Origin: Thermanaeromonas toyohensis ToBE
GTDB taxonomy: Bacteria > Bacillota > DSM-521 > Neomoorellales > Neomoorellaceae
Assembly: GCF_900176005.1 (NCBI RefSeq)
Contig: NZ_LT838272.1
Span: 2,065,587-2,129,586, forward strand
Direction: 5' to 3'
DNA: 64,000 nucleotides
Shown: piece after piece, positions 1 through 9,264 of the stretch
Position numbering within the stretch: position 1 is the stretch's first letter
Layout: each line of letters starts with the position of its first letter
The notes under the pieces: generated by a model
What the model saw: only the letters and a program-made list of their open reading frames with translations
Database searches by the model: none
What the model was told of the DNA's origin: nothing
Translations under genes and position numbers: made by a program

Positions 1-422
1 ACTCGGCTCCAATCGCTAGCATTTTCGGTTAGAGTAGGCGGTTCTAATTCTAGGGATACTACTTCACATAAAGGCTGGAGGGTACAGGGGCTTTCTACAC
101 TCGCTCCCTGCTTATCATCGAGTAAGACCTGATGCTCATCCAGGCGTGAATCCTTGGGTACTTCCACCTGGACATCGCCCAGCACTTTGGTGCGGCAAGC
201 CAGGACATACCCTTCACCAGGTAGGGACAACTTCCGACGAGCGGGTTCACTGGCTACATGACCTTCTTTGACGCGTACTACACATCGGCCACAGCTTCCC
301 TGACCGCCACAGGTACTTTTTAGAGCGATACCTGCCTCGGCTGCGGCTTCCAGCAAAGTAGTTCCTGCAGGCACGCTAATTTCTATTCCTTCTGGCCAAA
401 ATGTAACCCTGTACTCCTCCAT
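1..422 (-). CDS. acsV: AcsV-like corrinoid protein reductive activator, N-terminal part
   Basis: Partial gene: it starts with ATG at 422 and runs off the window edge, so only about 140 residues are visible. They form a [2Fe-2S] ferredoxin domain with Cys38, Cys44, Cys47 and Cys76 (pattern C-x5-C-x2-C, then a distant C). In Moorella and Carboxydothermus the gene in this place (orf7, AcsV/RACo) is a ferredoxin fused to an ASKHA ATPase domain. It reactivates the inactive Co(II) state of the corrinoid iron-sulfur protein. The ATPase part lies outside the window, so the assignment rests on the ferredoxin motif and the position 37 bases after acsC in the same operon. Confidence 0.85.
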   Translation of the reverse strand, partial: MEEYRVTFWPEGIEISVPAGTTLLEAAAEAGIALKSTCGGQGSCGRCVVRVKEGHVASEPARRKLSLPGEGYVLACRTKVLGDVQVEVPKDSRLDEHQVLLDDKQGASVESPCTLQPLCEVVSLELEPPTLTENASDWSR

Positions 423-459
423 ACAGCAGCTCTTACCCCCTTACAGGCTCTAAAGGCCT

Positions 460-1797
460 TTAAGCAAAGTTATTACGGGCAAAGGAGGGGATACCAGAGG
501 ATTCCCGCGGTCCTACTAATACTTTCCAACCAGTCAAGTCTTCCAACTTCCCTTTAAGAACTGCTACTACTCCTGGAATAACTAGGGTACGGTGCTTAAC
601 TTTGTTTTCAATACCTAACTTCTTTATAACACTAGCAATTTTTTCTGCATCGAATTTGCCGTCAGCGTAGGCCGTCAGCACAGAAAGGCCATTGGTATCT
701 ACGGGAATAATATAGCCAGGGATCCTGCTGCTTTCCACTTCACCTTCCACCGAATAATAGGTAAGGGAGAAGTTAGTAGTGATATACACAGGAGAGTTTT
801 CGTTGACCTCGCCCACCTCGTAGATCTTTTCCTCCACCCGGATGGGAACCTGGGGATCAGTATAGAGGTTCTGCCTCCAGGAAAGGAGAGGTAAGAGATG
901 AGCCTTGGCTATGGTATTGAGCACTATCAAGCTGGCATACTTAGCAATATAGTTTACTGCTTCTAGGACTTCGGCCAAAGGATCGCTAGAAGTGGTTAAC
1001 GCTATAATGGGATAGCCAAAGGGGCGGAAGCGTTTCTTTATGGCCAGCCGCCGGATCTGGGTGAAGTCTGCCACCGCCCGGGAAAGGCTCCGGGCTCCTG
1101 GATCTAGGACCAATTGCTTATACCCTAAACCCGCAATCTTTTCCACCAGCCCTGCGAGTTCCTCTAGATCAGAGCCTCTAACGGCCAAGGGGCAGCCGTG
1201 CTCCTTAGCTAGGGAAACCATGGCTTCATAATTGCTGGCGTTAGCCGCATAGAGCAAAGGTTTGCGGGCCGCAACTTTCGGTAGCACTGGGCTTAATACA
1301 GCCGGGTCCTCGACCATCAAAACCAGATTTAGGTCGGTGTTAGCTGCTATCAGTTCCACTGCTCGTGCAAAGCTCCCCGGTTCTGGAGCCTCATGGGTGA
1401 TGGCTATAGCCTGGACCGTGTAATGCTGGCCGACACGATCAAAGGAAAGATCGTTGATGGCCTGCACCCGGGAGAGGATCTCCTCCTCAGATAAGGCATC
1501 GCTCACCCGCAAGGCTATGGCCGGTTCATGGTAAAAACGCTTATCATGACGGAAGAGTTCCGTTTCATCCCCCATCTCTACCGCTTTATCCCCAGTGCCT
1601 AAGATAACTTTGGCTATAGGGGGAGCAGCAGCAGACTCCAGCGCTTCTCGCGCTTCAGGAGAAACATAGGGGCAGGCATCTAAGCTCGCTTTACCTGCAG
1701 CCAGGTTCATGGCAAAGGCCAGGCAGGTAGGGGTACCGCACTCCCCGCAGTTCTTTTTGGGTAGTTGTTTGTAGATTTCTAACCCCGTCAAAGCCAT
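460..1797 (-). CDS. acsC: Corrinoid iron-sulfur protein large subunit (gamma)
   Basis: A 445-residue protein, the usual length for AcsC. The N-terminus carries the [4Fe-4S] motif Cys17-x2-Cys20-x4-Cys25-x16-Cys42 that passes electrons to the cobalamin. It is followed by a TIM-barrel domain and a C-terminal corrinoid-binding domain. With AcsD it carries the methyl group from methyl-tetrahydrofolate to the A-cluster of acetyl-CoA synthase. It lies between acsB and acsV on the same strand. A strong hairpin sits in the 96-base gap before it, so its expression may be set separately from acsA and acsB. AcsD and AcsE are not in the window and presumably lie beyond base 1. Confidence 0.95.
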   Translation of the reverse strand: MALTGLEIYKQLPKKNCGECGTPTCLAFAMNLAAGKASLDACPYVSPEAREALESAAAPPIAKVILGTGDKAVEMGDETELFRHDKRFYHEPAIALRVSDALSEEEILSRVQAINDLSFDRVGQHYTVQAIAITHEAPEPGSFARAVELIAANTDLNLVLMVEDPAVLSPVLPKVAARKPLLYAANASNYEAMVSLAKEHGCPLAVRGSDLEELAGLVEKIAGLGYKQLVLDPGARSLSRAVADFTQIRRLAIKKRFRPFGYPIIALTTSSDPLAEVLEAVNYIAKYASLIVLNTIAKAHLLPLLSWRQNLYTDPQVPIRVEEKIYEVGEVNENSPVYITTNFSLTYYSVEGEVESSRIPGYIIPVDTNGLSVLTAYADGKFDAEKIASVIKKLGIENKVKHRTLVIPGVVAVLKGKLEDLTGWKVLVGPRESSGIPSFARNNFA

Positions 1798-1844
1798 GCT
1801 CGATAACCCCTTTCTCCTAACGTGGTCTTCTGAAAAAGCCGAAC

Positions 1845-1883
1845 CCTTTCCCGGGGGAAGGGGGCTCCCCTTCCCCGGAAAGG
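1845..1883 (-). promoter_or_regulatory. Intercistronic hairpin between acsB and acsC
   Basis: A nearly perfect GC-rich inverted repeat with arms of 17 and about 19 bases and a very short loop fills much of the acsB-acsC gap. On the minus strand it is followed, after a few bases, by a CTTTTT run. It could be a leaky terminator, an mRNA processing site or a 3' stabilising stem that gives acsA/acsB and acsC different mRNA levels. Confidence 0.6.
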
Positions 1884-1893
1884 TAAGACCTAC

Positions 1894-4086
1894 CTACATC
1901 AGCGGGTCCATAGTTAAAGCAGGATGTCCTTTCTCCTCTAAGAAGGGAAGGATTTCTTCTACTGTGGTCCCTATGGTCTCATCGGCTATTTTATCTATGA
2001 AGTCCTCGCCCAAACCCTCTTCAATGCTACGTTGGATGAAGTCTTCTCGGAGGTATTCCTTTAAGGACTTTGGCATCCAGACGATACGGGCAATACCACC
2101 ATCGGCGGCTATGAATTTCTTACTAACAATGTACCGGCGGCCTATACCCATAAAGCCCGGCGTCTGTACACCACCACCTATCATACCTGCTAAAGTGGAG
2201 AAAGTCATCCCCGACGGTGTCATACCCGGATGATCGCGGGTAGTAATCATGATGCCGTTACATTCTGGTATCACAGCCATAATAGCTTCAAAACACCCAC
2301 AGGAAGTCATAGGATTCTCCATAAGGGTGTAAAGGCAGACCTGCTCCAAGTTACGGTTAGAGGCGATGTAGAGGTAATCATTAACGCTCTTCCAGATACC
2401 CTTAATGGGATCAATTTCACCTTCTTTAGGAATGGGCTGGTTAGGCCCTGCGGGGTTGATTTCATGGGAAGCCTTAGCGTCCAACCAAGTTACCGCTCCA
2501 CATAGGCCCAGCCTTTCTGGAGTAATTATGCATACATGGTTAGGAGCAAAGGACTGGCAGAGGACGCAGGAATAGAAAGTATCTACCGCTTCGTCCGTCA
2601 GGCCCCGCATACGGTCGTCACGCTGCTTATATTTCTCCAAAGCCTGGGCCATTTCCTTTTTTACCACTTCTTCGTCGGTAATAATGGTCACTTGTACCCG
2701 GTCTACTATGGCCGGGAACTCTTCCTTCATCTTAGCAATGAGGATGTCACCATAATGCTTGAAGCGGAAGCCTTTGGCCACAGCTTCTTTACTTACTCGC
2801 AGCCAGTTGATGGCGCGCTGGCCAGTATGCCACAGGCCCTCACCATAGTTAATAAAGTCGTGAATACGGCGTTCCAGCACTCCTTCAAAGTCTTCCTGCA
2901 TTTTACGCCCATAAATATCCACTATTATCCCTAAGGGGAGGACGCTTCCCTCAGGGACATCGGTAATGTCTGGACCTATAAGTTCAATCTTGCCGTCGGT
3001 AATTTGATCTTCAGGTACACTTCGCACGAGTTCAAACGCTGGACTGCGGGTGCCACCCATTTCCACATACATATCATGCTTACGGATGCTTTCGCCCTCG
3101 AAGGCCGGGCCGAAGTTGATGGGAAGATCAAGCTTAATTTTAGTAAGCTTGATACCCCGGACCTCCATGGCTATCTGGATCATCTTGTCATAATCCTGGA
3201 CGCTGAAGAACCAATCTGGTATTGTCTCATCCTCGTCCAGGGGTTGATCGGTTATAACCGGGAAGCCGGTGAAGATGGCACCAAAGGCTGCCGCCGTTTT
3301 GACCATATCCCGCTCCCCTAGGTACAGGACAAAGGCGCGGATGCGGCGGCGCTGGTAATCACGCTGCTCGTCCCGGGCTCCAGGGGGCACGTTACCAAAC
3401 ATCATACCAGCCCGCAGGGCATAATTGGCCGCGTGGACTATCTGGGTAAAGTTGCCTAAGGGATAGGCTATATAGTCTATGCCTAATTTTACGTTCTCCT
3501 CCAGGAGCTGTTCCACAGCCTCATCGCAGATGAAAAGCATAAAGCCCATGCCCATGAGTTCTTGAACCATCTTGGCCAAGGCTTTAGAATCCCTTGCTCG
3601 ACCCAGAATAATAGCCTCACCGGGGATGGTCCAGTCCACCATCTTGATGCCATAACGCCGGACCACAGGATCACCGATGAACCCTGTCCAAGGTTCGGGT
3701 GCCAGGGGTTCTTCTGGCTTGTATTTAAGGTAACGGAGGGCTTCTATAATTTCCGCCGCATACCAGGTGGCTTCCCCGGCCAGGCGGGCATTTTCGAAGG
3801 TTAACTCAGATTTAATTTGGGCCCGCTTACGATTGAGGATAGGCGGAAGATCACCTAGCTTGGTCACCTCTTCGCCGCTAAAACAGCGGATGACCGGTAG
3901 ATAATATGCTGTATCCGGATAACCCACTGGATGGTCCGGTCCATATTCCTTTATGGCCCGATTAAGCAGGATTTCCGCATAACTTACAGCCGTGATGGCG
4001 CCGTGATATACCTCTCGGAATAGTTTGACTGGGTTTTTCCCCTCCGGGATGGCCCCTTCGTAAATTTTATCGAAATCCACCGCCAT
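1894..4086 (-). CDS. acsB: Acetyl-CoA synthase (CODH/ACS alpha subunit)
   Basis: A 730-residue protein, within one residue of the Moorella enzyme. It joins CO (delivered from AcsA), a methyl group (from the corrinoid protein) and CoA to make acetyl-CoA. The A-cluster ligands are visible: CVLC and two later cysteines in the stretch at about residues 505-530, and the CGC motif near 596, which holds the proximal and distal nickel ions. The ribosome site GGGGGGAGAGG stands just before the ATG. It lies 14 bases after acsA, so the two subunits of the bifunctional complex are translated side by side. No odd residues seen. Confidence 0.97.
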   Translation of the reverse strand: MAVDFDKIYEGAIPEGKNPVKLFREVYHGAITAVSYAEILLNRAIKEYGPDHPVGYPDTAYYLPVIRCFSGEEVTKLGDLPPILNRKRAQIKSELTFENARLAGEATWYAAEIIEALRYLKYKPEEPLAPEPWTGFIGDPVVRRYGIKMVDWTIPGEAIILGRARDSKALAKMVQELMGMGFMLFICDEAVEQLLEENVKLGIDYIAYPLGNFTQIVHAANYALRAGMMFGNVPPGARDEQRDYQRRRIRAFVLYLGERDMVKTAAAFGAIFTGFPVITDQPLDEDETIPDWFFSVQDYDKMIQIAMEVRGIKLTKIKLDLPINFGPAFEGESIRKHDMYVEMGGTRSPAFELVRSVPEDQITDGKIELIGPDITDVPEGSVLPLGIIVDIYGRKMQEDFEGVLERRIHDFINYGEGLWHTGQRAINWLRVSKEAVAKGFRFKHYGDILIAKMKEEFPAIVDRVQVTIITDEEVVKKEMAQALEKYKQRDDRMRGLTDEAVDTFYSCVLCQSFAPNHVCIITPERLGLCGAVTWLDAKASHEINPAGPNQPIPKEGEIDPIKGIWKSVNDYLYIASNRNLEQVCLYTLMENPMTSCGCFEAIMAVIPECNGIMITTRDHPGMTPSGMTFSTLAGMIGGGVQTPGFMGIGRRYIVSKKFIAADGGIARIVWMPKSLKEYLREDFIQRSIEEGLGEDFIDKIADETIGTTVEEILPFLEEKGHPALTMDPLM

Positions 4087-4100
4087 TTTCCTCTCCCCCC

Positions 4101-6125
4101 TTAGTAACCCTGGTAAAGCTTAGTGCCGTAGCGCTCAGCCACCGCCCGGTGAACGCCCATTTTCCAAGTACGGTATTCCAAAGCGTTTAAAATCTTGCGC
4201 GCTGCTACCCGGGGATCCATCTCGAAAATAAAGTACCCGCCGTAGACATCGCTAGCTATTTGGGTAAGGAGGCTATAGATTAAGTCGCTGCCCTCTACTG
4301 GCGGCATGCATCCTACGTGGGTGGGGAGCCCTAAGGCCACACACCAGGTTCCTATGCTAGTAGCTTTGCCGCTCATAGCTTCCGGTGCTGAAGCGGCAAA
4401 GGGGACCTTAGGGGTATCTACGCCCAGGTCGTTGGCCATGGCCATAAGAAGATCCGAGGCCCTAGTATTGTCCACACAGGAACCCAGGTGGAAGACCGGC
4501 GGGAGGCCTATGCTTATGTCAGCCTTTTCAGCAACTCTATAAAGGAAGCGCTTGAGACCTTCACCACACAGCTCATCGACTTTAGCTGGGTCCATAAGCC
4601 CTAGCTTAGCTGCTGACTGGGCCGAGCAGCCCGTAGCTATGACAAAAACATTGTTCTTGAGAAGCTCCTGCATGATGGTCAAGTGGGAGGCGTCCTGGTA
4701 AACCTTAAGGTTATTGCAGCCGGCCATAAGGCAAACGCCGGCCAGTTCTCCTGAGAGAATGGCTTCGTTTAACACCCGTACAGGATTTTCAGGATTTATA
4801 GTAGCGAAGAGCTTAAAGAGGGCTTCCAGGCTCCAGCCTGCTACCACTGTATTTTTGATGGAGGGGATGTAGACCTCGCGTCCGCTCTCCTTTCTTTCTT
4901 TAAAGGCTTCGATCCCCAAACGCAGGGCTTGTTTGGCTTTCTCCAGGGCATTATGGGTATCAAATTCTAGGTGGTAGGATCCAGGAATTTTGGCGATATC
5001 CGAGGTGGTAATTATACGAGTATGGAAGCATTCGGCCACTGCCTGGAGACCAGGCATGATACATTGCACATCCACGCACATGGCGTCTACCGCTCCAGTG
5101 CAGATGGCTAGCTCTTGGGAGGCGTAGGAGGTTACCAGGGGAATACCCTGCCGCATAAGCACCTCGTTACCTGTACAGCATATACCTACCAAGTTAATGC
5201 CCTTGGCTCCTACAGCTTTAGCTTCCCCTTCTATCTCCTGGGCGGCTTGGACAATCATTTCGCTTAATAGAGGGTTATGCCCATGGACCACAAAATTAAC
5301 CTTGTCCGGGTCCAGGACCCCCATGTTAGATTGACTAACGATGGGAGACGGGGTACCGAAGAGAATATCGGAAATATCGGTGGCAATATGCATACCTGCG
5401 TAATCAGCCAGCCCTACACGGATGGCGCTAAAGACCAGGTTGACAGGATCATCATCATTACCTATATGGGCCTGGCTGGCGAGATCAGAGATGGTGGCAT
5501 GGATACCGTGGGGCATTACATTGTGGGTACGGAATTTTTCTACCCGGCCAGGAGTAACAGTGGTAGTGACCCAGGTGGAATCACCCATGCCCTTTAACCG
5601 GCTGAAATCTTCTAGGGCTTTCCAGGCGAGCTCCCGGACTAGCTCTTTTTCTGATTTTCCTTCTACAGTGATACCCACCCGGCGGCATACCTGGTAAAGC
5701 TTTTCCTTATCTTTGATGGTATAGTCCGACGCCTGGCCTTCGGCCACTTCCAGCAAAGTATGAGCTAAATGGTTACCGTGTTCAGAATGGGCAGCTGCAC
5801 CAGTTAGGATCATGAGACCTACGCTCCGGGCCACCACAGTCCAGGGAGAGGCTCCGCATATACCCCGGCTTCCGGGACCCGAATCGCTTTTTATACGGCA
5901 GGGACCAGCCATACAGAAGCGGCAGCAGACCCCTTCATATCCGAATTTGCACTGGGGTTGTTGGGCCACAAAACGGTCAAAGGCAGTTATAACATTGGTC
6001 TTTTTGCTGTATTCCAGCACCTCCAGCGCTGCGGGATCAATGGTCCGTTCCCGCTTTTTAGGATCGGGTACCCGGGGAGCACCTGAAGGTCGGCTGGTGT
6101 GGGTGACATCGCGAAACCTAGGCAT
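4101..6125 (-). CDS. acsA: Carbon monoxide dehydrogenase (CODH/ACS beta subunit)
   Basis: A 674-residue nickel-iron CO dehydrogenase. It reduces CO2 to CO for acetyl-CoA synthase or oxidises CO. Cys59 and Cys67 are the D-cluster ligands, and Cys68, Cys71 and Cys76, with a later Cys, are the B-cluster ligands. C-cluster motifs follow: HGHNP (His), GICCTG, MAGCNN, ATGCSA and GSCVDN, all with their cysteines. Spacing and length match the Moorella enzyme. A strong GAGGAGG ribosome site precedes the ATG. It is 25 bases after cooC, whose product inserts nickel into the C-cluster. Confidence 0.97.
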   Translation of the reverse strand: MPRFRDVTHTSRPSGAPRVPDPKKRERTIDPAALEVLEYSKKTNVITAFDRFVAQQPQCKFGYEGVCCRFCMAGPCRIKSDSGPGSRGICGASPWTVVARSVGLMILTGAAAHSEHGNHLAHTLLEVAEGQASDYTIKDKEKLYQVCRRVGITVEGKSEKELVRELAWKALEDFSRLKGMGDSTWVTTTVTPGRVEKFRTHNVMPHGIHATISDLASQAHIGNDDDPVNLVFSAIRVGLADYAGMHIATDISDILFGTPSPIVSQSNMGVLDPDKVNFVVHGHNPLLSEMIVQAAQEIEGEAKAVGAKGINLVGICCTGNEVLMRQGIPLVTSYASQELAICTGAVDAMCVDVQCIMPGLQAVAECFHTRIITTSDIAKIPGSYHLEFDTHNALEKAKQALRLGIEAFKERKESGREVYIPSIKNTVVAGWSLEALFKLFATINPENPVRVLNEAILSGELAGVCLMAGCNNLKVYQDASHLTIMQELLKNNVFVIATGCSAQSAAKLGLMDPAKVDELCGEGLKRFLYRVAEKADISIGLPPVFHLGSCVDNTRASDLLMAMANDLGVDTPKVPFAASAPEAMSGKATSIGTWCVALGLPTHVGCMPPVEGSDLIYSLLTQIASDVYGGYFIFEMDPRVAARKILNALEYRTWKMGVHRAVAERYGTKLYQGY

Positions 6126-6150
6126 TTTTTCTTACCTCCTCGGTAGGAGT

Positions 6151-6921
6151 TTAATAAGTATGGTTCAACTCTGTCTTCTGGACCATGGCCAGCAAATGGT
6201 GACCTACGGCTTCCAAGGCAAGGCTAAAGGCGGAGGGTTTTTCCAGATTTCCACCACTCCAGACTTGTTCTTCGAAGGGAAGTATCCCTAACAAATCTTC
6301 CTGGAACTCCTGACGGAAGAGTTCCTCTTCCTGGGGATACCGTACCTTATTGGCTATGAATTTTATCCGAGAGATGCCCAGCTCCCTGGCTAGTCCTTCT
6401 ACTACCCGAGCCGTCCGCAAACTTACTGGGGAAGGCTCGGTTACAACTAACATAACATCTACCCCTCGGGCTGTTCCCCGGGTAAGATGTTCGATACCCG
6501 CACTCATATCCAAAACCACCATTTCTTGGCGCCGAAGCAAAAGGGAGTTTATAAGAGCATTTAAGACTGCGTTTTCCCGGCAGTAACACGTGGTCCCTGC
6601 CTGCTTCACAGTTCCCATCTTAAAAAACAAGATGTTACCGTGTTCGAGGGTATAATCGGCAAGAAGATCATCTACGTTAGGGTTTAAGGAGAAAAAAGCG
6701 CCTTCTCCCCCTGTACGCTTAGCGATTACCTCCCGCATATCCACAATAGGCTTAAGAGATTCCACCTGTTCTTCGGGCAACCCCAAAACTATTCCAAGGC
6801 TTGCGTCCGGGTCTGCATCTACGGCGTAAACGCGTAAACCCTGGGAAGCGAAGAACTTAATTAACCCAGCAGCTATGGTGGTCTTACCTACCCCACCTTT
6901 ACCAGAGATGGCTAGCTTCAC
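6151..6921 (-). CDS. cooC: CooC-type nickel-insertion ATPase for CO dehydrogenase
   Basis: A 256-residue MinD/NifH-like P-loop ATPase with the deviant Walker A GKGGVGKTT at residues 7-15 and a CxC pair (CYC) near the middle that binds metal at the dimer interface in CooC. Members of this family mature the CODH C-cluster or load nickel into ACS (called CooC or AcsF). Translation starts with GTG, fixed by CTGGAGGAT a few bases upstream. It is the first gene of the acs operon. Downstream genes follow within 25 bases. Confidence 0.9.
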   Translation of the reverse strand: MKLAISGKGGVGKTTIAAGLIKFFASQGLRVYAVDADPDASLGIVLGLPEEQVESLKPIVDMREVIAKRTGGEGAFFSLNPNVDDLLADYTLEHGNILFFKMGTVKQAGTTCYCRENAVLNALINSLLLRRQEMVVLDMSAGIEHLTRGTARGVDVMLVVTEPSPVSLRTARVVEGLARELGISRIKFIANKVRYPQEEELFRQEFQEDLLGILPFEEQVWSGGNLEKPSAFSLALEAVGHHLLAMVQKTELNHTY

Positions 6922-6984
6922 CTTTAATATCCTCCAGCTAATTGTATAATCCGTTTAGATTTCCGAATACTATAAGCCGACACT

Positions 6985-7002
6985 TAGTGAAATTCGTCAC
7001 AA
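6985..7002 (-). promoter_or_regulatory. Rex- or CRP/FNR-like operator upstream of cooC-acs
   Basis: On the minus strand the site reads TTGTGA-N6-TCACTA. That is one base from the perfect TTGTGA-N6-TCACAA dyad shared by Rex (NADH-sensing) and CRP-type regulators. It sits about 65 bases before the cooC start. Control of the acs genes by NADH/NAD+ ratio or by a CRP-family sensor is an inference from this palindrome only. Confidence 0.45.
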
Positions 7003-7106
7003 CATCCGATTTTCCTGCTGCCCTAGGTTGAATTTCTGTTTAAGAATTTGCCTATTGTTCCAAAGGAAGCAAAACATTCAACCCCGCCTTTCATCCTTTC
7101 AGCCTA

Positions 7107-7112
7107 ATTATA
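7107..7112 (-). promoter_or_regulatory. Possible -10 box of the acs operon
   Basis: A perfect TATAAT on the minus strand, 185 bases before the cooC start. No good -35 box is seen 16-18 bases upstream, so this is weak. If used, the palindrome at 6985-7002 lies in the leader, about 100 bases downstream. Confidence 0.3.
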
Positions 7113-7345
7113 CTACATTTCAGGAAAAAGGGGATATAAATTTCGTTAATTGTTTAAATGGTGAAATGAATTGCAAACTAGTTACTCTGCTTTGACGACT
7201 TTGTTACCAGGAAGTACAGGTCCTGGAAGCCAGCTTGGCATTAATCATACCGTGCGGAATAGACTTTTGTCAATAGAAACTCGATTTGACCCATAAATAA
7301 GTACTGACGTAGAGCCAGCAGTACCTATCTCCCCCTTAACAGATT

Positions 7346-7375
7346 AGCCCGGCAATACAACCGGGCTCATGTTTT
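7346..7375 (+). terminator. Terminator-like hairpin used as group IIC intron target
   Basis: Stem AGCCCGG/CCGGGCT (7346-7352 with 7361-7367), 8-base loop, then CATGTTTT directly abutting the intron 5' end GTGTG. Group IIC introns are known to insert after such stem-loops, and the T-run serves as the intron-binding site. Before insertion this hairpin stood only a few bases beyond the stop of the minus-strand gene ending at 9265, so it probably ended that transcript. Confidence 0.75.
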
Positions 7376-9260
7376 GTGTGCCCGGCATGGGCGTTGGCTA
7401 TAGGGTGGAAGTCCCGAACGACGAAGGTAGCAGTAGTCGTTAGCTTAAGGCAAGGGTGTCCGCCGTGAGGCGGAATCCGAAGGAAGCCGGCGGCAAACCT
7501 CCGGTCCGACGAACAGGAACCGCATAGGAGGCTAACAGCAGTTGGATGAGCTTGCGAACCAAAGCGAAGTCCTTGCTACCGAAGGCTGCTGAGAGTATAT
7601 GCGGCGGATGGATGGAGGGAAAGTCAACGCTCTTACCCGGGGAGGCCTGCCAGGTATGCCAGGTAACCTGGTAACCTGCACTGGAAGGTGCGGTTGAACT
7701 GGCAGGAGTCAGCAGAGGTCATAGTACCTCTCTCAGACGTCAGAGGGAGGGAAGGACCGAACATAAGGACAGGGAGGCACTTTATGAGTTCGAGAGAAGG
7801 GCGAAGACAGCCGAAAATCCTGGAAGGGAGCTACCCACGGGAGGAAGCGGTGAATCTGCGGGGGACCGTGGGAGTGCCTAGTCCTTCTCCGGCACGAGTA
7901 GGGGAGCCACCCTGCGGGGACGGTACCGACCTGATGGAGAAGGTGGTAGAGCGGAGCAACATGCTTCGCGCCCTGCGCCGGGTAGAGAGCAACAAAGGAG
8001 CGGCTGGTGTAGACGGCATGGAGATAAAATCCCTTCGACCATACCTCAAGGAGCACTGGCTGAGGATAAGGGAAGAGTTGCTCAAGGGAACCTATAGGCC
8101 GCAGCCGGTACGGAGGGTCGAAATCCCGAAACCCGACGGAGGCGTAAGGCTATTAGGGATACCCACGGTGCTGGACCGCCTGATCCAACAGGCCCTTTTA
8201 CAAGCGTTAACGCCGATTTTTGACCCGGGTTTCTCAGAACATAGTTTTGGCTTTAGGCCGGGCAGGAACGCCCACCAGGCGGTAAAAGAAGCCCAGGGGT
8301 ATATTCGAGAGGGATACAGGTATGTGGTGGACCTGGACTTAGAGAAATTCTTTGACCGGGTAAACCACGACATTCTCATGGCCAGGGTAGCCCGGAAAGT
8401 TAAGGACAAGAGAGTACTGAAGCTTATCCGTGCTTACCTTAAGGCAGGGGTCATGGTGGGTGGTATCTGTATAACCTCAGAGGAAGGAACGCCGCAAGGA
8501 GGGCCGTTAAGCCCACTTTTAGCCAACATAATCCTTGACGATCTGGACAAGGAGTTAGAGAGACGGGGTCACAAATTTGTCCGTTATGCGGATGACTGCA
8601 ACATATACGTAAAGAGCCAAAGGGCAGGACTTCGCGTAATAGAGAGCGTGAAAAGGTTTGTAGAGGGGCGACTAAAGCTCAAAGTCAATATGGAGAAGAG
8701 TGCAGTAGACCGGCCATGGAGAAGGAAATTTTTAGGCTTCTCCTTCACCTGGGAACGGGAACCGAGGATAAGGCTAGCGCCCAAGACGATAAAGCGGTTT
8801 AAGGATAGGATACGGCAGATAACGAGGCGGAACTGGAGTATAGAGCTTAAGCAGCGCATAGAGCTTTTGAACACTTATCTTAAGGGATGGATAGGGTACT
8901 TTCGGCTAATAGACACGAGAAGCACTCTGGAAGCGTTGGATGAATGGATAAGGCGACGGCTCAGGATGTGTCTGTTAAAACAATGGAGGAAACCCCGCAC
9001 CAGGAGACGTAACTTAGTAGCGCTAGGGATACCTGAAGACTGGGCGAGCCTTATAAGCGAGTCCCGGAAAGGGTACTGGCGGCTGGCGAACACTCCCCAA
9101 GTGAATAAGGCCCTTGGCCTTAAATATTGGAAAGACCAAGGGCTGACGAGCTTAGTTGAACGGTACTTAGAACTTCGTAGCGCCTTATGAACCGCCGTAT
9201 ACCGAACGGTACGTACGGTGGTGTGGGGGGACGGGGGTTAGCCACCCCCTCCTACCCGAT
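7376..9260 (+). mobile_element. Group IIC (bacterial class C) intron
   Basis: The 5' end GTGTGCCCGGCATGGG and much of domain I closely resemble the Oceanobacillus iheyensis group IIC ribozyme. Domain V is seen at about 9188-9222 as the CCGCCGTATACC ... GGTACGTACGG hairpin. Domain VI is a CCCCC hairpin ending CTACCCGAT at 9260. The maturase lies in domain IV. The element sits right after a terminator-like hairpin, the hallmark target of this class. All ribozyme parts and the maturase look intact, so it may still be active. It is inserted antisense to the gene ending at 9265, without breaking it. Confidence 0.92.
7784..9190 (+). CDS. ltrA: Group IIC intron reverse transcriptase/maturase
   Basis: A 468-residue LtrA-type protein. 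Reverse transcriptase motifs are seen in order: LDLEKFFDRVNHD, GTPQGGPLSPLLANI and the YADD catalytic box. They are followed by a maturase (X) domain with WIGYFRL. No HNH endonuclease follows, as expected for class C. The ATG at 7784 is chosen because AGGGAGG lies 8 bases upstream. An open frame reaching back to 7688 overlaps ribozyme domain III and is probably not translated. It helps splicing and copies the intron into new terminator hairpins. Confidence 0.93.
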   Translation: MSSREGRRQPKILEGSYPREEAVNLRGTVGVPSPSPARVGEPPCGDGTDLMEKVVERSNMLRALRRVESNKGAAGVDGMEIKSLRPYLKEHWLRIREELLKGTYRPQPVRRVEIPKPDGGVRLLGIPTVLDRLIQQALLQALTPIFDPGFSEHSFGFRPGRNAHQAVKEAQGYIREGYRYVVDLDLEKFFDRVNHDILMARVARKVKDKRVLKLIRAYLKAGVMVGGICITSEEGTPQGGPLSPLLANIILDDLDKELERRGHKFVRYADDCNIYVKSQRAGLRVIESVKRFVEGRLKLKVNMEKSAVDRPWRRKFLGFSFTWEREPRIRLAPKTIKRFKDRIRQITRRNWSIELKQRIELLNTYLKGWIGYFRLIDTRSTLEALDEWIRRRLRMCLLKQWRKPRTRRRNLVALGIPEDWASLISESRKGYWRLANTPQVNKALGLKYWKDQGLTSLVERYLELRSAL

Positions 9261-9264
9261 AAGA

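Larger units (their letters stand above)
6922..7345. other. Control region upstream of the acs operon
   Basis: No convincing gene is seen in this stretch of more than 400 bases. On the minus strand it holds a TATAAT-like -10 (7107-7112) without a clear -35, and an 18-base palindrome at 6985-7002, both described separately. The half nearer the intron (about 7113-7345) has no clear features. It may hold decayed sequence. Confidence 0.5.

Noticed and set aside
7688-7783. N-terminal extension of the intron maturase
   Set aside because: The bases belong to ribozyme domain III and the ATG at 7784 has a proper ribosome site.
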